Shown: in pieces, positions 51,125 through 61,051 of the stretch
How positions within the stretch are numbered: the stretch's first letter is position 1
Layout of the letters: each line of letters opens with the position of its first letter
Assembly: GCF_023078455.1 (NCBI RefSeq)
Contig: NZ_CP095740.1
Span: 1,476,001-1,540,000 of the forward strand
Direction: 5' to 3'
Length of the DNA: 64,000 bases
Source: Luteibacter aegosomatis
Lineage (GTDB): Bacteria; Pseudomonadota; Gammaproteobacteria; Xanthomonadales; Rhodanobacteraceae
The notes under the pieces: generated by a model
Seen by the model: the letters and a program-made list of their open reading frames with translations, nothing else
Told to the model about the DNA's origin: nothing
Databases searched by the model: none
Position numbers and translations under genes: made by a program

Positions 51125-53953
51125 ATGAATCGTATCAAGCCGTTGGGGCACCCGTTGGCGCTGGCCGTCTGCATGAGCCTTGGCCTGACCGCATGCGGCG
51201 GTGGGGGCGGCAGCCGCACCACGCGCATCGACACGCCCCCGCCCACCGCGCCGACCTCGCCACAGAATCCGCCGCCTACCAACCCCTCCACCCCCACCAC
51301 ACCCGATCCGCCGCCGGCCACGCCGCAGCCGCCGGTCGACGTGCAGTTGACCGCCACGCGCGCCGACGTCGCGCACGCAGCGGGGGCGGTCGGTGCGGGC
51401 GCGACCATCGCCATCGTGGATACGGGCATCAATACCGACAATCCCACGGTGGCGGGACGGGTGAAGAAGAGCCTGATCTTCGTGGATTCGTCCACGAACA
51501 ACACGAGCGTGGGCGACGTGGTGGGCCACGGCACCGTGGTGGCGGAGGTGGCGGCGGGTACGTCGTTCGGATATTTCGCCGGCGGCATCGCGCCGGGCGC
51601 ATCCCTCGTCAGCGCGCGCATCATCGCCGACAAGGCACCCACCGACGACGGCAGCGGGCAGGGCAACAAGGTCACGTCCGCCGAACCGCTGGACCAGATC
51701 AATGCCCAGGTGATCGCCCAGGGAGCCCGCATCGTCAACAACTCGTGGGAAGGCCTGTATTGGGATGCGGCCGATACCGCGGTGACCGCGAGCTTCGCCA
51801 ATGCGTACGCGGCGGCCGGCAAGGGCACGCTGTTCGTCTTCGCCGCGGGTAACGACGGCCGGGCCGATCCGTCCGACGTGGGCGCATTGCCTTCCCGTGC
51901 GCCGCAGCTGGAGCCCGGCTGGATCGTCGCGGTGGCGCTGGACAGCAACGACACGAACAAGCTCGCTTCCTATTCGGACAAGTGCGGCGTCGCGAAGAAC
52001 TACTGCATCGCCGCGCCGGGCGCCGTGGTCGCGCTCGCCGCGAATGCCACCGCGTCGTCGCCGTCTTACCAGATCTGGTCGGGCACGTCGTTCGCCGCGC
52101 CGCAGGTGAGCGGCGCGGCCGCCGTGGTCGCCGGCGTGTTTCCCACGCTCGACATGGCGGCGGTGCGCCAGATCGTCCTCGGCACGGCCGACGACCTGGG
52201 CGATCCAGGCATCGATGCCGTGTACGGCAACGGCCGCCTCGACGTGGGCAGGGCCATCCATGGCCCGGGGCGCCTGGATTTCGGGGCCCTATCGGTGAAC
52301 GTGCAGGGCGCGGACGTCACCTTTTCCAACGACATCTCCGGTGCCGGCGGCTTGTCCACCACCGGCGCGGGCAAGCTCGTGCTGACGAGCCAGGCCAACA
52401 GCTTCACCGGCGGCAGCGACGTGGGCGGCGGCAGCGCCCTGGAGTCCATGGGCCGGCTGCCCGGGAGCGTGACGGTGGAGACCGGCAGCCTGCTGATCGC
52501 CCACGGCGACATCGGCGGCAACGTGGTCAACGACGGCGGCATGCAGACCCTGGAAACCTCCACGCATATCGCGGGCGACTTCAGGCAGACCGCGACCGGT
52601 CACCTCGCCCAGCTGCTCGGTGCGCCGTTGATCGTCTCGGGAAGCGCATCGCTGGCGGGCGAATTCCGCCTCGTCGGTGCCGTCGGCGGCTACACGCCGG
52701 CCGCGCACCAGCAGGTGCTGACCGCCGCCTCGGTCAACGGCACGTTCGACAGTTTCACGATGGCGAGCAACATCACGCTCTCGACCACCCTGCAGTACGG
52801 CGCATCGGAGGTCTGGCTGGATACGTCGCACGTCAGCCTCGCGCAGACCTCGCAATCGTCCATGCGAACCTCCGCAGCCGCGCAGTCGTCGGCGCCGCGC
52901 GTCGACGCGGCGTTCGCGCAGATCGATACGGCGCTGGCGTCGTCGCAGGGCGTGGCCATGGGCACGCTCGTGGCGGCCGGCGGTCTCCAGCAGTCGCGCG
53001 ACATGGCGGCGGCACAGGCTTCGCTCGAATCGCTTTCGGGGCAGCTCTATGCGGCGAGCACGGCGGTCACGCTGGCGGGTATCGAGGCGGGCAACGATGC
53101 GCTCATGTCGCACCTGGACCACCACCCTGTCGGCAGCGCGTGGACGCAATCGTTGAACGACCAGGGCGGCCTGAGCCGCGGCGGATTCGGCAACGTCGGT
53201 TTCAATCTCTCCGGCGGCGTGGCCGGCCGTGACATCCCGGTCGGCAACGACGGCTTCGCGGGCGTCGCCGTGTCGCAGATGAACAGCGTCGGCCAGTTGT
53301 CGGGCCACTTCGACCGCCAGCGCACGCGGGGTGCCGAGGGCACGTTCTACGGCGGTGTGCGCGGCGCGAACTGGTACGGCGTGGGTCGCGTGGCCTACGG
53401 CAGCTTCCGCGGCGATTCGCGTCGCCTGCTTCGCTTCGGCGACCAGGCGTCGTTCGCCGGCGGGGACATGGACGGCAACTACGACGCCGCGTACGGTGAA
53501 GTCGGCTATCGCACGCAGGCCGGTGCGTTTTCGCTCTCGCCGTTCGCCAACGTGCAGTTCGCGAGCATCCGTCGCGACGGCTTCGCCGAAGACGGCGGCG
53601 ACGGTTTCGGCCTGGCCGCGGGCGATCACACCACGTCGCGCTGGCAGGCGGGCGTGGGTTTACGCGCCTCGGGCGCCTGGCTCACGGCGTACGGCAAGTT
53701 CCATCTCGATGCGAAGCTCGGCTGGCAGAACGCGTTCGCGACCCGGGGGGAGGTGTTCGCGGCCCGCTACACGGGCTTTTCGCAGTGGGCACCCGTGGAC
53801 GGCATCGGTCTTTCCCGGCATGCGGCCACGATGGGGATGAACCTCGGGTGGGACGTGAGCGAACGCATGCAGCTGGCGATGGGCGTCGACCAGCGGTTCG
53901 CGGATCGGGATCACTCCCGTTCGGCGACGGCCAGCGTGCGCCTTGCCTGGTAA
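51125..53953 (+). CDS. lipoprotein subtilisin-like autotransporter protease (SphB1/NalP type)
   Basis: Protein of 942 residues. The signal peptide carries a lipobox LTAC (Cys about 25) followed by Gly and then a Pro/Thr-rich linker (about 30-75). The S8 peptidase domain (about 80-385) has catalytic Asp in ATIAIVDTGINTDN, His in DVVGHGTVVAEVAAG and Ser in WSGTSFAAPQVSGA. A beta-helix passenger part follows with SGAGGLSTTGAGKLVLTSQA. The last about 280 residues are an autotransporter barrel (NVGFNLSGGVAGRDIPV to the end) ending in RLAW. Lipid-anchored autotransporter subtilases cleave other surface proteins in Bordetella and Neisseria. Its targets here are unknown. The gene stands alone. Confidence 0.93.
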   Translation: MNRIKPLGHPLALAVCMSLGLTACGGGGGSRTTRIDTPPPTAPTSPQNPPPTNPSTPTTPDPPPATPQPPVDVQLTATRADVAHAAGAVGAGATIAIVDTGINTDNPTVAGRVKKSLIFVDSSTNNTSVGDVVGHGTVVAEVAAGTSFGYFAGGIAPGASLVSARIIADKAPTDDGSGQGNKVTSAEPLDQINAQVIAQGARIVNNSWEGLYWDAADTAVTASFANAYAAAGKGTLFVFAAGNDGRADPSDVGALPSRAPQLEPGWIVAVALDSNDTNKLASYSDKCGVAKNYCIAAPGAVVALAANATASSPSYQIWSGTSFAAPQVSGAAAVVAGVFPTLDMAAVRQIVLGTADDLGDPGIDAVYGNGRLDVGRAIHGPGRLDFGALSVNVQGADVTFSNDISGAGGLSTTGAGKLVLTSQANSFTGGSDVGGGSALESMGRLPGSVTVETGSLLIAHGDIGGNVVNDGGMQTLETSTHIAGDFRQTATGHLAQLLGAPLIVSGSASLAGEFRLVGAVGGYTPAAHQQVLTAASVNGTFDSFTMASNITLSTTLQYGASEVWLDTSHVSLAQTSQSSMRTSAAAQSSAPRVDAAFAQIDTALASSQGVAMGTLVAAGGLQQSRDMAAAQASLESLSGQLYAASTAVTLAGIEAGNDALMSHLDHHPVGSAWTQSLNDQGGLSRGGFGNVGFNLSGGVAGRDIPVGNDGFAGVAVSQMNSVGQLSGHFDRQRTRGAEGTFYGGVRGANWYGVGRVAYGSFRGDSRRLLRFGDQASFAGGDMDGNYDAAYGEVGYRTQAGAFSLSPFANVQFASIRRDGFAEDGGDGFGLAAGDHTTSRWQAGVGLRASGAWLTAYGKFHLDAKLGWQNAFATRGEVFAARYTGFSQWAPVDGIGLSRHAATMGMNLGWDVSERMQLAMGVDQRFADRDHSRSATASVRLAW

Positions 53954-54001
53954 GCGCCGTATCGGCGCCTCGCGATAACCGATGGCGAGGCGCCGACGAC
54001 G

Positions 54002-55159
54002 TCAGGACTTGCCGTGGAACAGCTCGCGGCCGATCAGCATGCGGCGGATTTCGTTCGTGCCCGCACCGATTTCGTAGAGCTTCGCGTCGCGCAGCAAGCG
54101 CCCCGCAGGAAATTCGTTGATATAACCGTTGCCGCCCAGCGCCTGGATCGCCTCCAGCGCCACCTTTACCGCGTTGCTCGACGCGTTGAGCAGGCATGCC
54201 GCCGGATCGATGCGCGACTTCACGCCGTTGTCGAACTGCTGGGCCACCATGTAGGCGAAGCCGCGCGAGGACTGCAACGCGGTGTACATGTCGGCCACCT
54301 TGCCCTGCATCAGGCCGAAGGTGCCGATGGGCGCGTTGAACTGCTTGCGCTCGCGCACGTACGGCAGGGTGAGGTCGATCGCCGCCTGCATGATGCCGAT
54401 GGGGCCGCCGGAGAGCACGAGGCGTTCGGTGTCGAGCCCGCTCATCAGCACGCGAACGCCCTCGTTCACCTCGCCGACGACGTTCCCGGCGGGAATCTCG
54501 CAGTTGTCGAACACCAGTTCGCAGGTGTTGGAACCGCGCATGCCGAGCTTGTCGAGCTTTTGCGCGGTGGAGAAGCCCTTCATGCCCTTCTCGACGATGA
54601 AGGCGGTCATGCAGCGGCTGCCGGCGGCGCGCGGCGCGGTGCGCATGTAGACCAGCAGCACGTCGGCGTCGGGACCATTGGTGATCCACATCTTCGAACC
54701 GTTGGCGACCCAGGTGTCGCCGACGAGTTCGGCACGGCAGTTCATCGAACCGACCACGTCGGAACCGGCGCCCGGCTCGCTCATCGCCAGCGCACCCACC
54801 CATTCGCCGCTGGCGAGCTTGGGCAGGTACTTGCGGCGCTGTTCGTCCGAGCCGTTGTGGTAGATGTTCTGCACGCACAGGTTCGAGTGCGCGCCGTAGG
54901 AAAGCCCCACCGATGCGGAGGCGCGGGAGATTTCCTCCATCGCCACCATGTGGGCGAGGAACCCCATCTCCGAGCCGCCGTATTCGCCCGGGATCGTGAT
55001 GCCGAGCAGGCCCATGTCGCCGAGCTTGGCCCAGAGGTCCTCCGGAAAATGGTTCTCGCGGTCGATGCGGTCGGCGCGCGGTGCGATTTCCTTGTCGGCG
55101 AAAGCGTGGACGCTTTCGCGAAGGAGGTCGATGTCGTCGCCGAGGGAGAACGGGCGCAT
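54002..55159 (-). CDS. liuA: isovaleryl-CoA dehydrogenase
   Basis: Acyl-CoA dehydrogenase of 385 residues from the ATG at 55159 ([17 protein letters not shown]). The isovaleryl subfamily is suggested by [53 protein letters not shown] and [21 protein letters not shown]; the C-terminal [34 protein letters not shown] holds the usual end motif. In this subfamily the catalytic Glu lies in the [15 protein letters not shown] helix region (about 250), which is present. It oxidises isovaleryl-CoA in leucine breakdown and would feed the MCC beta subunit at 47431. A longer N-terminal extension to 55219 is unlikely. Confidence 0.94.
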   Translation of the reverse strand: MRPFSLGDDIDLLRESVHAFADKEIAPRADRIDRENHFPEDLWAKLGDMGLLGITIPGEYGGSEMGFLAHMVAMEEISRASASVGLSYGAHSNLCVQNIYHNGSDEQRRKYLPKLASGEWVGALAMSEPGAGSDVVGSMNCRAELVGDTWVANGSKMWITNGPDADVLLVYMRTAPRAAGSRCMTAFIVEKGMKGFSTAQKLDKLGMRGSNTCELVFDNCEIPAGNVVGEVNEGVRVLMSGLDTERLVLSGGPIGIMQAAIDLTLPYVRERKQFNAPIGTFGLMQGKVADMYTALQSSRGFAYMVAQQFDNGVKSRIDPAACLLNASSNAVKVALEAIQALGGNGYINEFPAGRLLRDAKLYEIGAGTNEIRRMLIGRELFHGKS

Positions 55160-55370
55160 GCGTGCAGGCTCCGGAGGGGGGAAGGGTAGCTGCCCATCGT
55201 AGCGCGCGGAGGTCCCCAAGCCACGGCGCGTCGCAGCAATCGGCCGATACTCCCCGGGCCGGGCCCGATGGCGGTCGCATGGGCTTCGGCGGTGCGGGTG
55301 GCGAACGACGATACCGTCGCCACGTTCGTCATGAAGCGGTGGCAGATGCGCCGTCGCTCGGTATCGACCG

Positions 55371-57449
55371 TCAGGCCGGCGGCAGGGCCGCGATACGGTC
55401 GTGCACGCGTGCCAGCAACCGGCACTGGCGTATCACGAGCCGAAGGGTTTCCGTGGCCTCCGGCGGGGGGGCCGGGGCATCGAGCGCCGACGACGGCATG
55501 CCGGTTCGCACATGGTCGGCCAGCGCATCGAATGCATCGGCGACATGGCGTGCAAGGCGGCCTACGCTGTCGGCATCGGCGGGCGGCAAGGCCTGGCGGT
55601 GCACGCCCAGGGTGGAGAGGTGCGACAGGCCCGCCTGCAACGCCGTCAGCAGGCGTAGCGCCCGTTCGCCGCGTTCGGGTGCGTGGCCGGGCTCGGTGAG
55701 CAATTCGGCTACGTTGCCCGCGACGGCGGCCTGCGCGGCGTGGGCGTCCCGACGGGCGATGCGATAGGGCAGGTCGTCGACCTTGCCGGTGGCGTACTGC
55801 GCGGCGATGCGCTCCAGGTAGCGGCCGTAGGCGAGCAGGGCGTCGGCCACCAGGTCGTCGAAGCGGCGCACGCGCCAGTCGGGGAGTACGAAACGGATGG
55901 CCGCGGCGGCCACGCATGCACCCAGCAGGGTATCCAGCAGGCGGGGGCCGATGGCGGTATAGCCCGCGCCCACGCGATCGAAACACAACAGCACGAACAG
56001 GGTGATCGCCCCCGTGGCGAGCGCGTAACGGCGCAGCCGAAAGGCGAAGAAGGCCGCGCCACTGGCCACCAGTACGGGCAGCCGCCAGTCGCCGCCGGGC
56101 AACAGTTGCAGCAGGGCCCAGCCGGCGACCAGGCCACCCAGCGTACCGGACACGCGTTGGATCAGCCGCCGTCGGGTCGCGCCGTAACCGGGCTGGCAGA
56201 CGAACAGCGTCGTCATGAGGATCCAGTAACCATGGCTGGGATGCAGCGCCTGCATCAGCAGGTAGCCGCAGAACAGCCCCGCCGAGAGGCGCACGGCATG
56301 GCGAAAATGCATCGATCGCCGGTTCAGCCGCACGCGAATCCGCGCGAGCGCTTCGCGCGGCGAGCGCGGTTCGTCCCCTTGCAGGGCGATATCGCCGTCG
56401 TCGCGCAGCGAGCCCTCGTCTTCGATGGCGGCCTGCAGGCTCTCCATGTTCCGCAGGAGCGCGGCCAGCGCGTCGTCCACGGCCTGGTCGGGGGCGAACG
56501 CACGGCGGCGATGGTCCAGCGCGTCGCGCAGATCGTCGAGCGCGCCGCGGGGCAGGGCGATGGAGCGCAGGCGCGTGCCGGTGCGCACGGCCCCGGCGCG
56601 TTCGCGGCATGCCGCGGCCTGCAAACGCAGCAGGCGGCCGAAGCGGAACATGATGTCGCTGTGGTACAGCGCGCCGACGAGTTCGTCGTAGGGATAGTGG
56701 GAGGAACCGATCCGTTCGTGGATATCCTGCGCCACGAAGAACATCGCCAGCCGCGATGCGGCACGGCCGCGCGGTTGCCGCCGACCGGTGCGGTCGAGCA
56801 GGGCGCCGCGCACCGAGGCGAGCGCCTGCACCGTATGCAGGTTGCGCTGCGAATAGGCAACCTCGAGCGACTGGCGGTCGAGGTCGCGCACGGGTTCGAA
56901 CAGCGCGGCCTTGGCTTCGATCAGGCCGGCCAGCGATTCGTAGAGCCGGGCCAGCGCGTGGCGCACCGCCCGCTGTGGGGAGAACACGCTCCATGCCAGC
57001 GACAGCAGGCCGTACCACGCCGCGCCGAACAGGATCGCGGACAACCCCGCTCCGCCGGGAACGTCCGAGGCGATCATCGTGTACACGGCGAGAATGAGCG
57101 TCGCCGCGGCGATGGTGGCGTAGCGTCCGCTCGCGGCGCCGAGCATCACGAGGATGAACGTGCCCGCCGGCAGCACGATGGCGAAGAGCGCCGGATGGGC
57201 GATGGTCGCGCGCACGACGATCGCCGCCAGCGTGAAACAGGCGAGGGTCACCACGAGGCCGCGCAGACGGCCCCGCCAGGCGTCGTCGGTTTCGGCCAGC
57301 GCGCACGCGATGGCGCCCAGCAGCGCGGGCACGATGGCGGTGGGCGGACCCTGGATCGTGCACCAGGCCGTGATGCCGCCCAGGGCGAGCAACACGCGGA
57401 CGACGTCGGCGAAGCGATCGGATTCGGCGAGGTGGCGGAGGGTGGGCAT
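55371..57449 (-). CDS. FUSC-family (YccS/YhfK-like) inner membrane protein
   Basis: Membrane protein of 692 residues with two hydrophobic blocks: about residues 15-160 (six or so helices, including [22 protein letters not shown]) and about 390-530 ([32 protein letters not shown]), each followed by a cytoplasmic part. The second block has the FUSC signature [10 protein letters not shown]. Such proteins are linked to efflux of aromatic acids or to envelope functions. Starting from the ATG at 57449, it lies 72 bases after the stop of the ketoreductase gene of the aryl-polyene-type operon and on the same strand, so it may be part of that operon, for instance for export of an aromatic precursor or product. 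Confidence 0.87.
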   Translation of the reverse strand: MPTLRHLAESDRFADVVRVLLALGGITAWCTIQGPPTAIVPALLGAIACALAETDDAWRGRLRGLVVTLACFTLAAIVVRATIAHPALFAIVLPAGTFILVMLGAASGRYATIAAATLILAVYTMIASDVPGGAGLSAILFGAAWYGLLSLAWSVFSPQRAVRHALARLYESLAGLIEAKAALFEPVRDLDRQSLEVAYSQRNLHTVQALASVRGALLDRTGRRQPRGRAASRLAMFFVAQDIHERIGSSHYPYDELVGALYHSDIMFRFGRLLRLQAAACRERAGAVRTGTRLRSIALPRGALDDLRDALDHRRRAFAPDQAVDDALAALLRNMESLQAAIEDEGSLRDDGDIALQGDEPRSPREALARIRVRLNRRSMHFRHAVRLSAGLFCGYLLMQALHPSHGYWILMTTLFVCQPGYGATRRRLIQRVSGTLGGLVAGWALLQLLPGGDWRLPVLVASGAAFFAFRLRRYALATGAITLFVLLCFDRVGAGYTAIGPRLLDTLLGACVAAAAIRFVLPDWRVRRFDDLVADALLAYGRYLERIAAQYATGKVDDLPYRIARRDAHAAQAAVAGNVAELLTEPGHAPERGERALRLLTALQAGLSHLSTLGVHRQALPPADADSVGRLARHVADAFDALADHVRTGMPSSALDAPAPPPEATETLRLVIRQCRLLARVHDRIAALPPA

Positions 57450-57521
57450 GTCTTCAAGGGTACATCGCGAAAACCGAATGTTTCGCCGTGGGCCCACGGC
57501 GATGCGATGGGTTTTCGCGAC

Positions 57522-58250
57522 TCAGCAAAGCCCGCCGTTCACGGCCAGCACCTGCCGCGTGATGTACCCCGCTTCGGGGCTCATCAGGAACCTGACCGCC
57601 GCCGCCACGTCTTCCGGCGTGCCGGTACGTTCCATCGGGATCGCCTTGAGGATGTGTTCCACGGGAACGTCCGGGTCGAGCATGTCGGTGTCGATGAGTC
57701 CCGGCGCGACGCAGTTCACCGTGATCTTCCGCTTGGCCAGCTCCACGGCGAGCGCCTTCGCCGCGCCGATCACGCCGGCTTTCGAAGCGCTGTAGTTGAC
57801 CTGCCCGCGATTGCCGATCAGCCCCGACACCGACGTGATGCAGACGATGCGCCCTGCCGCGCGACGTCGGATCATGGGCATCGCCAGCGGATGCAGCACG
57901 TTGTAGAACCCGTCGAGATTGGTGCGCAGCACCGAGTCCCAGTCGTCGTCGGTGAGGCCGGGAAACGCGCCGTCGCGGGTGAGGCCCGCATTGCAGACCA
58001 CGCCATAGTAGGCGCCGTGCGCGGCGACGTCGGCTTCCAGCGCCGCGGCGGTCGCGGCGCGATCGGCGATGTCGAACTGCACTATGCGACACGAGCGGCC
58101 GAGCGCGAGGATCTGCGCCTGCACGGCCTCGGCTTCGTCGCGACGGGAGCGGCAATGCACCACCAGGTCGTAACCCGCGCGGGCGAGGTCCAGGGCGATG
58201 GCGCGGCCGATGCCGCGGCTGGAACCGGTGACGAGGACGGTGTCGGTCAT
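57522..58250 (-). CDS. 3-oxoacyl-ACP reductase (FabG-like, aryl-polyene ketoreductase)
   Basis: Short-chain dehydrogenase of 242 residues. It has the NADPH site LVTGSSRGIGRAIALDLARAG, NAG in VVCNAGLTRDGAF, the catalytic Ser in CITSVSGLIGNRGQ and YSASK (Tyr and Lys), and a C-terminal GYITRQVLAVNGG typical of FabG. In aryl-polyene clusters this enzyme is ApeQ, reducing the beta-keto group during polyene elongation. Start overlaps the dehydratase stop (ATGA, 58247-58250). It is the last of nine closely packed genes before the FUSC gene. Confidence 0.92.
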   Translation of the reverse strand: MTDTVLVTGSSRGIGRAIALDLARAGYDLVVHCRSRRDEAEAVQAQILALGRSCRIVQFDIADRAATAAALEADVAAHGAYYGVVCNAGLTRDGAFPGLTDDDWDSVLRTNLDGFYNVLHPLAMPMIRRRAAGRIVCITSVSGLIGNRGQVNYSASKAGVIGAAKALAVELAKRKITVNCVAPGLIDTDMLDPDVPVEHILKAIPMERTGTPEDVAAAVRFLMSPEAGYITRQVLAVNGGLC

Positions 58251-58717
58251 GGGGTGGCCTTGGGGTCGAGATGATTGCGGGGATCGAGGAAGGGCGAGGG
58301 ATCGGGCGGACTGAACACGGTGAGCCGTGCCTCCGCCTCCACGCCGGGCGCGTCGATGCGGCAGACGAACGAACCCATGCCCTCGTCGTCGTGGAACGCG
58401 CGCACGGCGTTCACGCGCAACGTGGCCCCGAGCGGGAAAACGTCGACGTTCGCCCGGTAGGCGCGCGTGCCGAGCAGGAAACCCGGGCGCACGTCGCCAC
58501 CGGCGGAAAGCACCTGGCAACCGTTCCAGGCGGCGATCGCCTGCGCCATCAGTTCCACGCCGGCCCAGGCGGGCAGGCCGGCGGGTTCCATGGCGAGCCC
58601 GCCACGGCGCACCACGCGCTCGCAGACGACGGTGTCGGCGTCCCAGGACACCACGCGATCGAGCCAGATCGTGCGGCCGGCGTGGGGAAGGAGTTGTTCG
58701 ATGGGCCAGGAAGTCAT
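58247..58717 (-). CDS. 3-hydroxyacyl-ACP dehydratase (ApeP-like hotdog)
   Basis: Hotdog-fold protein of 156 residues, beginning WPIEQLLPHAGRTIWLDRVV, the LLPHAGRM-like opening typical of the ApeP dehydratases of aryl-polyene clusters. The middle has WAGVELMAQAIAAWNGCQ (long central helix of the hotdog with the conserved Glu/Gln) and GFLLGTRAYRANVDVF. It would remove water from the beta-hydroxyacyl-ACP formed by the ketoreductase to extend the conjugated polyene. Start and stop both overlap neighbours by four bases. Confidence 0.88.
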   Translation of the reverse strand: MTSWPIEQLLPHAGRTIWLDRVVSWDADTVVCERVVRRGGLAMEPAGLPAWAGVELMAQAIAAWNGCQVLSAGGDVRPGFLLGTRAYRANVDVFPLGATLRVNAVRAFHDDEGMGSFVCRIDAPGVEAEARLTVFSPPDPSPFLDPRNHLDPKATP

Positions 58718-59892
58718 GCGCTATGGGACAGGATGAGGCTCGCGTTGTTGCCGCCGAATGCGAAGGAGTTGCTCATGAGGTGCCGCCGGCCGGCGGGCAG
58801 GCGTGCCCCCTTCGCCACGAAGGCAAGCGGCGGAAGGGCGGGATCGGGGGTGCCGTCGTAGAGGTGCGGCGGCAGGCGGCGCCCGGCATCGGTAAGCGAG
58901 AGCCAGCAGAACGCGGCTTCCAGCGCACCGGCCGCGCCCAGGGTATGGCCGGTCAGGGCCTTGGTGGACGAGCACGGCACGGCGCGGTCGAACACCGCGT
59001 GCATGGCGTGGCTTTCCATCGCGTCGTTGTGTTCGGTGGCGGTGCCGTGCAGGTTCACGTAGTCGATCTCCGCGGCGTCCATGCCGGCCGCGGCGAGCGC
59101 GGCCCGCATGGCCTCGCTCGCGCCGCGCCCGTCCGGTTCGGGCGAAGACATATGGTACGCGTCCGAGCTGGCGCCGCCGCCGCTGAACGTCACGGGGCCC
59201 GGCTCGCGGGTCATCAGGAACACCGCGGCGGCTTCGCCGATATGGATGCCGCGACGCGCGGCGGAAAACGGCAGGCAGCGCTCCCGCGCGGTGGCTTCGA
59301 GGGCATGGAATCCCTGCATGGCCAGGCGGCACAGCGTATCGGCGCCGCCGCAGATCACCGCATCGCACAGGTTCAGTTTCAACAGCCGCCGCGCGGTGAG
59401 CAGGGCGCGCGCGCCGGAGGTGCATGCGGTGGAGATGCCATGGGCGGGTCCACCCAGGCCGAGCCATTCGGCGACGAAGGCGGCGGGCGCGCCGAGCTCC
59501 TGGTCGATGTAGCGATAGTCGCCGGGCCATGCGCCGGTGCGGCCGCGCGTGGCGATGCCGCGCGTGGCTTCCTCGATGCCGGTGGTGCTGGTGCCGATGA
59601 CCACGCCGACGCGATGTGCGCCGAAGCGGCCGATGGCGTCGCGCACGTCGGCCTCGATATCCTGCACGGCCTGCATCAGCAGGCGGTTGTTGCGGTTGTC
59701 GCGATGCTCCAGGCCCGCCGGCATGGCCGGTAGCGGGTCGATCACGTCGCCCACGGGCATGGCCCGGCCCGGTACCCAGCCCTCGAGCCAACGCAGGCCG
59801 TGCGGCGCGGCGTCGAACAACGCCTTCGCCACCGCGGCCTTGCCACGGCCGAGGGAGCAGGTGACCCCGAGCGCGTTGAGGTACGCGGTCAT
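58714..59892 (-). CDS. beta-ketoacyl-ACP synthase (aryl-polyene ketosynthase)
   Basis: Ketosynthase of 392 residues from the ATG at 59892 (MTAYLNALGVTCSLG). Catalytic residues are complete: Cys in HGISTACTSGARALL (about 160), His in YVNLHGTATEHND (about 290) and His in STKALTGHTLGAAGALEAAF (about 326), with the C-terminal SNSFAFGGNNASLIL. The presence of an active Cys marks it as an elongating enzyme (ApeO or ApeR type). A chain-length factor is not seen in this window. It overlaps the methyltransferase stop and the dehydratase start by four bases. Confidence 0.93.
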   Translation of the reverse strand: MTAYLNALGVTCSLGRGKAAVAKALFDAAPHGLRWLEGWVPGRAMPVGDVIDPLPAMPAGLEHRDNRNNRLLMQAVQDIEADVRDAIGRFGAHRVGVVIGTSTTGIEEATRGIATRGRTGAWPGDYRYIDQELGAPAAFVAEWLGLGGPAHGISTACTSGARALLTARRLLKLNLCDAVICGGADTLCRLAMQGFHALEATARERCLPFSAARRGIHIGEAAAVFLMTREPGPVTFSGGGASSDAYHMSSPEPDGRGASEAMRAALAAAGMDAAEIDYVNLHGTATEHNDAMESHAMHAVFDRAVPCSSTKALTGHTLGAAGALEAAFCWLSLTDAGRRLPPHLYDGTPDPALPPLAFVAKGARLPAGRRHLMSNSFAFGGNNASLILSHSA

Positions 59893-60608
59893 GCGTCGAT
59901 CGGCTTGCGCGCGGCGACGTTCACCAGGGTTTCCTCGCGCTGGCCCGGGGGCGGCGGCGCCTTGATGCCCCAGCGCTCGGCCAGGCCGAAGTCCTTCGAA
60001 CGGCTCCACCACAGGTAGGGCAGCGACACCTGCGCATCGTCGAAGCGGAAACCGCGCCGGCGCAGCATGGCCATGTATTCGTCGGCGCTCTTCTGCACGT
60101 GCATCGGATGGCGGAAGAACCAGCGGATCACCCAGGTATCGATATAAGCCTTGGTGGATTCGGCGAAGAGCAGGATGCCGCCGGGCTTGAGCACGCGCCA
60201 GAATTCGTCGAGCGCGCGCTCCTGCTCCACCAGGTGATGGAAGGTCTGGTGGCAGAACACGATGTCCACCGAGGCGTCGGGCAGGTCGATGGCGGCGCAG
60301 TCGCCGACGATGAAGCGGGCATCGATGCCTTCGCGGTCGGCCTCCTGGCGCGACAGCGCGATGCTGTGCGGGTCGGCGTCGAGGCCGATCAGGCGATCCG
60401 GCGCGAAGGCGTCGCGCAGCAGGCGGAACGAACGCCCCTGGCCGCAACCCACGTCGAGCAGCGTGCCGCCGTGCGGTACCGGCTCGCCGACGAGGCGCTT
60501 GAGGTCGTTGATGGCCACGCGCAGCACGTGGTGCTGCCAGGTGTGCGTGCGCAGGAAGGCGAACCCGAGGCGGGTTTCTTCCACGTAGGTGGGGCTGGCG
60601 AACTTCAT
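59889..60608 (-). CDS. class I SAM-dependent methyltransferase of the polyene operon
   Basis: Protein of 239 residues. Motif I is LLDVGCGQGRSFRLL (about 50-64), followed by IGLDADPHSIALSR and the motif IV region VDIVFCHQTFHHLVEQERAL and VLKPGGILLFAES. Methyltransferases in aryl-polyene clusters methylate the aromatic head group, so that is the best guess here. Start overlaps the thioesterase stop and the stop overlaps the ketosynthase start (each tcat on the plus strand). Confidence 0.9.
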   Translation of the reverse strand: MKFASPTYVEETRLGFAFLRTHTWQHHVLRVAINDLKRLVGEPVPHGGTLLDVGCGQGRSFRLLRDAFAPDRLIGLDADPHSIALSRQEADREGIDARFIVGDCAAIDLPDASVDIVFCHQTFHHLVEQERALDEFWRVLKPGGILLFAESTKAYIDTWVIRWFFRHPMHVQKSADEYMAMLRRRGFRFDDAQVSLPYLWWSRSKDFGLAERWGIKAPPPPGQREETLVNVAARKPIDA

Positions 60609-61051
60609 GTGGGGTCTTCCGTGGATCGGGCGAGGCGTTGCATCACGTCATCGACGAATACCTGCGGCGAGACGAGCTGCATCTCGCCGTCGGCGAGGCG
60701 CACCGCTACCTGGATGGTGCTGGCGCGGGTCAACCGTTCGCCGCTGGCGGCATCGGACAGGGTGTAGTGGATCTTCAGGCGGTTTTCCCACTCCACCAGC
60801 TCGGCACGCACGCGCAGGCGCTGGCCGAAGCGGGCCGCGCGCGCGTAGCGCACTTGCAGGTCGATGATGGGCCAGGCGTAGCCGGTGTCCTTCATGCGCA
60901 CGTAGTCGTGGCCGATGTCCTCGAGCAGGGCGCATCGCGCCACCTCGAGGTACTTCACGTAGTGGCCGTGCCACACCACCTCGAGCGAGTCGACGTCGAA
61001 GAACGGCACGACGAGGTCGATCTCGACGGCGAGCATACCTTTAGCGCGCAT
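60605..61051 (-). CDS. acyl-CoA/ACP thioesterase (4HBT hotdog, ApeK-like)
   Basis: Hotdog thioesterase of 148 residues. The N-terminus VPFFDVDSLEVVWHGHYVKYLEVAR is the 4-hydroxybenzoyl-CoA thioesterase pattern, with the catalytic Asp in FFDVDS. It would release or edit acyl intermediates in the polyene pathway. It overlaps the LPLAT stop by 11 bases at its start and the methyltransferase start by 4 bases at its end. Confidence 0.9.
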   Translation of the reverse strand: MRAKGMLAVEIDLVVPFFDVDSLEVVWHGHYVKYLEVARCALLEDIGHDYVRMKDTGYAWPIIDLQVRYARAARFGQRLRVRAELVEWENRLKIHYTLSDAASGERLTRASTIQVAVRLADGEMQLVSPQVFVDDVMQRLARSTEDPT

